DNA of 10,346 nucleotides from an uncultured Streptococcus sp. GTDB lineage: Bacteria > Bacillota > Bacilli > Lactobacillales > Streptococcaceae. The position numbers and the translations under genes were made by a program. A model generated the notes under the pieces. The model was not told the origin of the DNA, did not search any database, and was given only the letters and a program-made list of their open reading frames with translations. The stretch spans positions 1-10,346 of the forward strand of contig NZ_CALTUR010000066.1 of the NCBI RefSeq assembly GCF_943912555.1, written 5' to 3'. Positions 6,808 to 10,346 of the stretch are shown here, piece by piece (the first letter of the stretch is position 1; each line of letters starts with the position of its first letter).

Positions 6808-6952
6808 CAATGAAAATCAAAGAGCAAACTAGGAAGCTAGCCGCAGGTTGCTCAAAGCACTGCTTTGAGGTTGTAGATAGAACTGACGAAGTCAGTAACA
6901 TATATACGGCAAGGCAAAGCTGACGTGGTTTGAAGAGATTTTCGAAGAGTAT
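6803..6952 (-). repeat. BOX element 2 (complete boxA-boxB-boxC)
   Basis: 150-bp repeat bounded by ATACTC (6803-6808) and GAGTAT (6947-6952). On the minus strand it reads boxA, boxB, boxC with module lengths that fit the classical 59, 45 and 50 bp units. The boxA part contains ACGGCAAGGCAAAGCTGACG (on the plus strand), close to the sequence of the standard BOX-PCR primer. Inner hairpins include CTGACGAAGTCAG and CTCAAAGCACTGCTTTGAG. It fills most of the lepB-recD2 gap and ends 31 nt before the recD2 start codon, and probably lies within the recD2 leader. Confidence 0.95.
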
Positions 6953-6972
6953 TAACTCTCACCTATTCATGC

Positions 6973-6978
6973 AAAGGA
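6973..6978 (+). promoter_or_regulatory. recD2 ribosome binding site (decides the start)
   Basis: AAAGGA at 6973-6978 lies 5 nt before ATG 6984. It supports this ATG over an in-frame TTG at 6930 that lies inside BOX2 and has no ribosome site. Confidence 0.85.
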
Positions 6979-6983
6979 ATTTT

Positions 6984-9350
6984 ATGGAAGTTTATTTTTC
7001 AGGAACCATTGAACGGATTATTTTTGAAAATCCCAGCAATTTTTATCGCATCCTTCTCCTAGAAATCGACGATACAGACGCAGAGGATTTTGATGATTTT
7101 GAAATCATTGTCACGGGCACCATGGCTGATGTGATTGAGGGAGAAGACTATACTTTTTGGGGACAAATTGTCCAGCACTCCAAGTATGGGGAACAACTGC
7201 AAATCAGCCGATATGAACGCGCAAAACCAACTAGCAAGGGCTTGGTCAAGTACTTTTCAAGTAGCCATTTCAAGGGAATTGGTCTCAAGACAGCTCAGAA
7301 AATCGTGGACACCTATGGTGACAATACTATTGACGAAATTCTGCAACACCCAGAAAAGCTAGAAGGTATCTCAGGACTCTCTGCCAAAAATCGTGAGGCT
7401 TTCGTTTCCACCCTTCGTCTCAACTACGGAACGGAGATGGTTTTGGCCAAACTAGCCAACTACGGCATTCCCAATAAACTAGCCTTCCAGATTCAAGACT
7501 TTTACAAGGAAGAAACCCTTGATGTGGTTGAAAATTATCCCTACCAGTTGGTCGAGGATATCAAGGGTTTGGGCTTTACTATTGCTGACCAATTAGCGGA
7601 GGAACTAGGCATCGAAAGTCAGGCTCCTGAACGCTTCCGTGCAGGACTAGTTCACAGTCTTTTTCAGGCCTGTATGGAAACAGGGGATACCTATGTTGAA
7701 GCACGGGATTTGCTAGAACAAACCCTTACTCTCCTTGAGTCTTCCCGCCCCGTGGAACTAGACCCCAGTCAAGTAGCCCAAGAACTCTCCTACCTGATCG
7801 AAGAAGACAAGGTTCAGCAGGTTGATACCAAGATTTTTGACAACAGCCTCTTTTTCGCTGAGGAAGGCATCCGCAGTCACTTGGTTCGTATCCTTGAAAA
7901 AGGAAAACAGAAGAGCCAGGATTTAGAAACCATTCAAAAACACATCACTACTGTCGAAGAAGAGCTGGGGATTGAGTATGATAGCATTCAAAAACAAGCT
8001 ATTTGTGATGCTATCCAGAATAAGGTCTTTATCCTGACAGGTGGACCTGGTACTGGTAAGACAACTGTTATCAATGGGATCATCGCTGTTTATGCCCTTT
8101 TAGAAGGACTTGACCTCAGGAAAAAAAGCAATCTGCCAATTCTTCTTGCTGCTCCAACTGGACGAGCCGCTCGGCGCATGAATGAATTGACAGGCTTGCC
8201 TAGCGCGACCATACACCGTCATTTAGGAATGACAGGTGACGATGATACCAGCCATCTGGAAGATTATCTGGATGCTGACTTTATCATCGTAGATGAATTT
8301 TCTATGGTGGATACTTGGCTGGCCAATCAACTCTTCTCCAACATCTCTTCTAACAGTAAAATTCTCATCGTGGGAGATAGCGACCAGCTGCCTTCTGTCA
8401 GTCCTGGACAGGTTCTAGCGGATCTGCTTCATATTCCCTTGATTCCTCAGACTCGCTTGGAAAAAATTTACCGACAAAGCGAAGAATCAACCATCGTCAC
8501 CCTAGCTAGTCAGATTCGACAGGGTATCTTGCCAGCTGATTTCACCCAGAAAAAAGCTGACCGTTCCTACTTTGAAATTGCTAGCGGCCATATTCCTGCT
8601 ACTATTGAGAAAATCTTAGGCGCTGCCCTAAGAAGTGGTATCCCTGCCCGTGATATCCAAGTTCTGGCTCCCATGTATCGAGGAACTGCAGGGATTGACG
8701 CTGTCAATCAGCTCATGCAAGACCTTCTCAATCCACCACAAAAAGACCAACTCAGTTTTGAAGCTCCCCAGTGTCACTATCGTAAGGGAGACAAGGTCAT
8801 TCATTTGGTTAACGATGCTGAAATCAATGTCTTTAATGGGGATTTAGGAGCTATCACAGACCTGATTCCTGGTAAATACACCGAGTCGAAACAAGACGAG
8901 ATTGTCATTGATTTTGATGGCAACGAAGTCTCTTACCCACGTAACGAATGGTACAAGATTCGCCTAGCCTATGCCATGAGTATCCATAAGTCTCAGGGAA
9001 GTGAGTTTCCTGTTGTCATCCTACCTATCACCAGTGCTAGTAGGCGTATGCTGGAGCGCAATCTCATCTATACAGCCATTACACGCGCCAAAAGCAAACT
9101 TATCTTACTAGGTGAATTACAAGCCTTCGACTATGCCACCCAACACATCGGAACTGCCCGAAAAACCTATCTGATTGAACGCTTCAGTGATTTAATTGAA
9201 AGTATTGAAGAAAATAAACAATCTATCTCTGAAACAGCCATATCAAGTACCTCTGAACCATCCTACATCCTAACCGAAGAAAACTGGGACAGTATCCCAG
9301 CCATGATTGGGATTACAGACGCAGACCTCAAAGAGATTTTTGGAAAATAG
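6984..9350 (+). CDS. recD2: RecD2-type 5'-3' DNA helicase
   Basis: ATP-dependent superfamily 1B helicase of the stand-alone RecD2 type, found in bacteria without RecBC and involved in DNA repair and replication-fork stability. It has 788 residues from ATG 6984. The order is: an N-terminal OB-like region (about 1-90); helix-hairpin-helix motifs (GIGLKTAQKIV from 98, and KGLGFTIADQLAEELGI near 195-210); Walker A GGPGTGKT (353-360); Walker B IIVDE (D437, E438); motif III GDSDQLPSVSPGQ (about 467-480); an SH3-like insert in the C-terminal half; HKSQG (668-672); and YTAITRAK (696-703). All helicase motifs look intact. It lacks a nuclease domain, as expected. It is transcribed alone, convergent with tig, and ends at a strong terminator. 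BOX2 probably forms its mRNA leader. Confidence 0.95.
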   Translation: MEVYFSGTIERIIFENPSNFYRILLLEIDDTDAEDFDDFEIIVTGTMADVIEGEDYTFWGQIVQHSKYGEQLQISRYERAKPTSKGLVKYFSSSHFKGIGLKTAQKIVDTYGDNTIDEILQHPEKLEGISGLSAKNREAFVSTLRLNYGTEMVLAKLANYGIPNKLAFQIQDFYKEETLDVVENYPYQLVEDIKGLGFTIADQLAEELGIESQAPERFRAGLVHSLFQACMETGDTYVEARDLLEQTLTLLESSRPVELDPSQVAQELSYLIEEDKVQQVDTKIFDNSLFFAEEGIRSHLVRILEKGKQKSQDLETIQKHITTVEEELGIEYDSIQKQAICDAIQNKVFILTGGPGTGKTTVINGIIAVYALLEGLDLRKKSNLPILLAAPTGRAARRMNELTGLPSATIHRHLGMTGDDDTSHLEDYLDADFIIVDEFSMVDTWLANQLFSNISSNSKILIVGDSDQLPSVSPGQVLADLLHIPLIPQTRLEKIYRQSEESTIVTLASQIRQGILPADFTQKKADRSYFEIASGHIPATIEKILGAALRSGIPARDIQVLAPMYRGTAGIDAVNQLMQDLLNPPQKDQLSFEAPQCHYRKGDKVIHLVNDAEINVFNGDLGAITDLIPGKYTESKQDEIVIDFDGNEVSYPRNEWYKIRLAYAMSIHKSQGSEFPVVILPITSASRRMLERNLIYTAITRAKSKLILLGELQAFDYATQHIGTARKTYLIERFSDLIESIEENKQSISETAISSTSEPSYILTEENWDSIPAMIGITDADLKEIFGK

Positions 9351-9356
9351 TGCATA

Positions 9357-9388
9357 AGAAAACCCACCTAGTCAGGTGGGTTTTTTGT
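9357..9388. terminator. Bidirectional intrinsic terminator between recD2 and tig
   Basis: A 9-bp perfect stem, AACCCACCT (9361-9369) with AGGTGGGTT (9374-9382), has a 4-nt loop and can extend into flanking A-T pairs. It is followed by a U-run on the plus strand (9381-9386 are all T) and by TTTTC on the minus strand. It can therefore end recD2 transcripts and also tig transcripts coming the other way. Confidence 0.92.
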
Positions 9389-9394
9389 TTATGA

Positions 9395-9498
9395 ATACTC
9401 AATGAAAATCAAAGAGCAAACTAGGAAGCTAGCCGCAAGCTGTACTTGAGTACGGTAAGGCGATGCTGACGTGGTTTGAAGAGATTTTCGAAGAGTAT
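9395..9498 (-). repeat. BOX element 3 (boxA-boxC, no boxB)
   Basis: 104-bp repeat bounded by ATACTC (9395-9400) and GAGTAT (9493-9498). On the minus strand it reads boxA directly followed by boxC; the boxB hairpin found in the other two copies is absent. A short palindrome, GTACTTGAGTAC, marks the junction. It starts 4 bp past the tig stop codon and lies before the shared terminator, so it would be transcribed as part of the tig 3' UTR. Confidence 0.93.
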
Positions 9499-9502
9499 AA
9501 GA

Positions 9503-10346
9503 TTATTTAACGGTTGCTGTGCTTGTAATCAATTCAACAGCTTTTTTGATTGTGATGTCGTGTTTCAACATATCAGCTGAAAGCAAGCTTTGTACTTGTG
9601 CCACTTCCATGTTGTAATCTGCAGACAATTGCTCGATTTCTTTTTGGATTTCTTCTTCTGATGCATCAAATCCTTCAGCTTTGGCAACTGCTTCGATAAC
9701 AAGGTTAGTCTTAGTACGTGACTCAGCTTCTCCCTCGTATTGTTTGTGAAGGTCTTCTTGAGTAGTTCCAGTGATTTGGAAGTACATGTCAGGGTTGATA
9801 CCTTGACGTTGCAAGTTTCCAAGAAATTCATTTACTGAACGGTGAACTTCTTCGTGGATCATTTCTTCTGGAAGTTCTACGATTTCAGCGTTTTCTACAG
9901 CTTTATCAATTGCTGCACCTTCAACTGCATCTTTGTAAGCTTCTTCTTTAGCAGCAGCCAATTCCTTGCGGTATTTTTCTTTCAATTCAGAAAGTGTTTC
10001 AACTTCTTCATCGATGTCTTTTGCAAGCTCATCGTCAAGAGCTGGAACTTCTTTAGCTTTTACTTCGTGAATAGTTGTTACGAATTTAGCTTCTTTACCT
10101 GCAAGATCTTCTGCTTGGTAGTCTTCTGGGAATGTTACGATAACATCAACAGTTTCGCCAGCTGAGTGACCTACCAATTGGTCTTCGAAACCAGGGATGA
10201 ATTGACCTGAACCAAGTCCAAGTGAGAAGTTTTCACCTTTTCCGCCGTCAAATTCAACACCGTCGATAGAACCAACAAAGTCGATAACAACAGTGTCGCC
10301 GTTTTCAGCAGCACCTTCTTTGATCACCAATTCAGCCAAGTTGTTG
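9503..10346 (-). CDS. tig: Trigger factor, C-terminal part (gene cut by window end)
   Basis: Ribosome-associated chaperone and peptidyl-prolyl isomerase. The window holds about 280 C-terminal residues; the open frame runs off the right edge, and the N-terminal ribosome-binding domain (about 147 residues, assuming a full length near 427) lies outside. What is present: the end of the linker, the FKBP-type isomerase domain ([20 protein letters not shown] through [16 protein letters not shown] and VTFPEDY), then the helical C-terminal chaperone domain ([15 protein letters not shown] and [19 protein letters not shown] are recognisable). The frame is intact to its TAA stop. A TTG at 10339 is only an internal codon and not the start. 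The transcript would run through BOX3 to the shared terminator with recD2. Confidence 0.95.
   Translation of the reverse strand, partial: NNLAELVIKEGAAENGDTVVIDFVGSIDGVEFDGGKGENFSLGLGSGQFIPGFEDQLVGHSAGETVDVIVTFPEDYQAEDLAGKEAKFVTTIHEVKAKEVPALDDELAKDIDEEVETLSELKEKYRKELAAAKEEAYKDAVEGAAIDKAVENAEIVELPEEMIHEEVHRSVNEFLGNLQRQGINPDMYFQITGTTQEDLHKQYEGEAESRTKTNLVIEAVAKAEGFDASEEEIQKEIEQLSADYNMEVAQVQSLLSADMLKHDITIKKAVELITSTATVK

Noticed and set aside
6930..6983. N-terminal 18-residue extension of RecD2 from an in-frame TTG
   Set aside because: The extension is translated BOX2 sequence, the TTG lacks a ribosome site, and ATG 6984 has AAAGGA at the right distance and gives the expected family N-terminus.
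9842..10165. 107-codon plus-strand frame very rich in Phe, Ser and Cys
   Set aside because: It is antisense to tig; its composition is what the complement of Glu/Lys-rich codons produces.
10337..10346. TTG at 10339 as the start of the trigger factor gene
   Set aside because: The frame stays open to the window edge and the N-terminal ribosome-binding domain would be missing, so the gene is cut by the window and not shortened.
1..10346. Defence system, prophage, CRISPR array, insertion sequence or biosynthetic cluster
   Set aside because: All eight coding regions are housekeeping genes in a conserved order. No transposase, phage or cas-like protein or regularly spaced repeat array is visible, and the repeated sequences are fully explained as BOX elements.

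Overview
The window looks like chromosomal core DNA of a Streptococcus of the mitis/pneumoniae group. Three lines of evidence support this. The proteins closely resemble what I recall of pneumococcal MutS2, RNase HIII, signal peptidase I, RecD2 and trigger factor. The gene order matches that group. Three BOX repeats, a family typical of pneumococcus and its nearest relatives, sit in the intergenic gaps. Species level cannot be settled by eye.

Layout. At 22-47 is the terminator of agcS, an alanine/glycine:cation symporter gene on the minus strand (51-1373). Its leader of about 250 nt (1374-1628) carries a single glycine-riboswitch aptamer followed by an intrinsic terminator, behind a good sigma-A promoter at 1629-1657. 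Next on the minus strand are mutS2 (1716-4052), a BOX element (4088-4201), a hairpin terminator, and the overlapping pair zapA-cvpA (5118-4271). Divergently transcribed from zapA are rnhC (5205-6086) and lepB (6090-6704), which end in a hairpin terminator. A second, full-length BOX (6803-6952) fills the gap before recD2 (6984-9350, plus strand). recD2 converges on tig (minus strand, cut off by the window end). Between them lie a strong bidirectional terminator (9357-9388) and a third BOX (9395-9498).

How the genes fit together. agcS is a self-contained unit in which glycine probably controls the import of glycine or alanine. zapA (Z-ring assembly), cvpA (membrane protein) and mutS2 (ribosome-collision/recombination ATPase) form the conserved Firmicutes neighbourhood next to rnhC. 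As I remember the Bacillus arrangement, polX also lies there, and it is absent here. rnhC and recD2 act on RNA:DNA hybrids and DNA ends, while lepB and tig serve protein export and folding.

I found no undescribed defence, mobile or biosynthetic system. The points of most interest are regulatory: mutually exclusive pairings in the glycine riboswitch that predict an OFF switch, a probably leaderless rnhC message, and BOX elements placed inside probable mRNA leaders and a 3' UTR.
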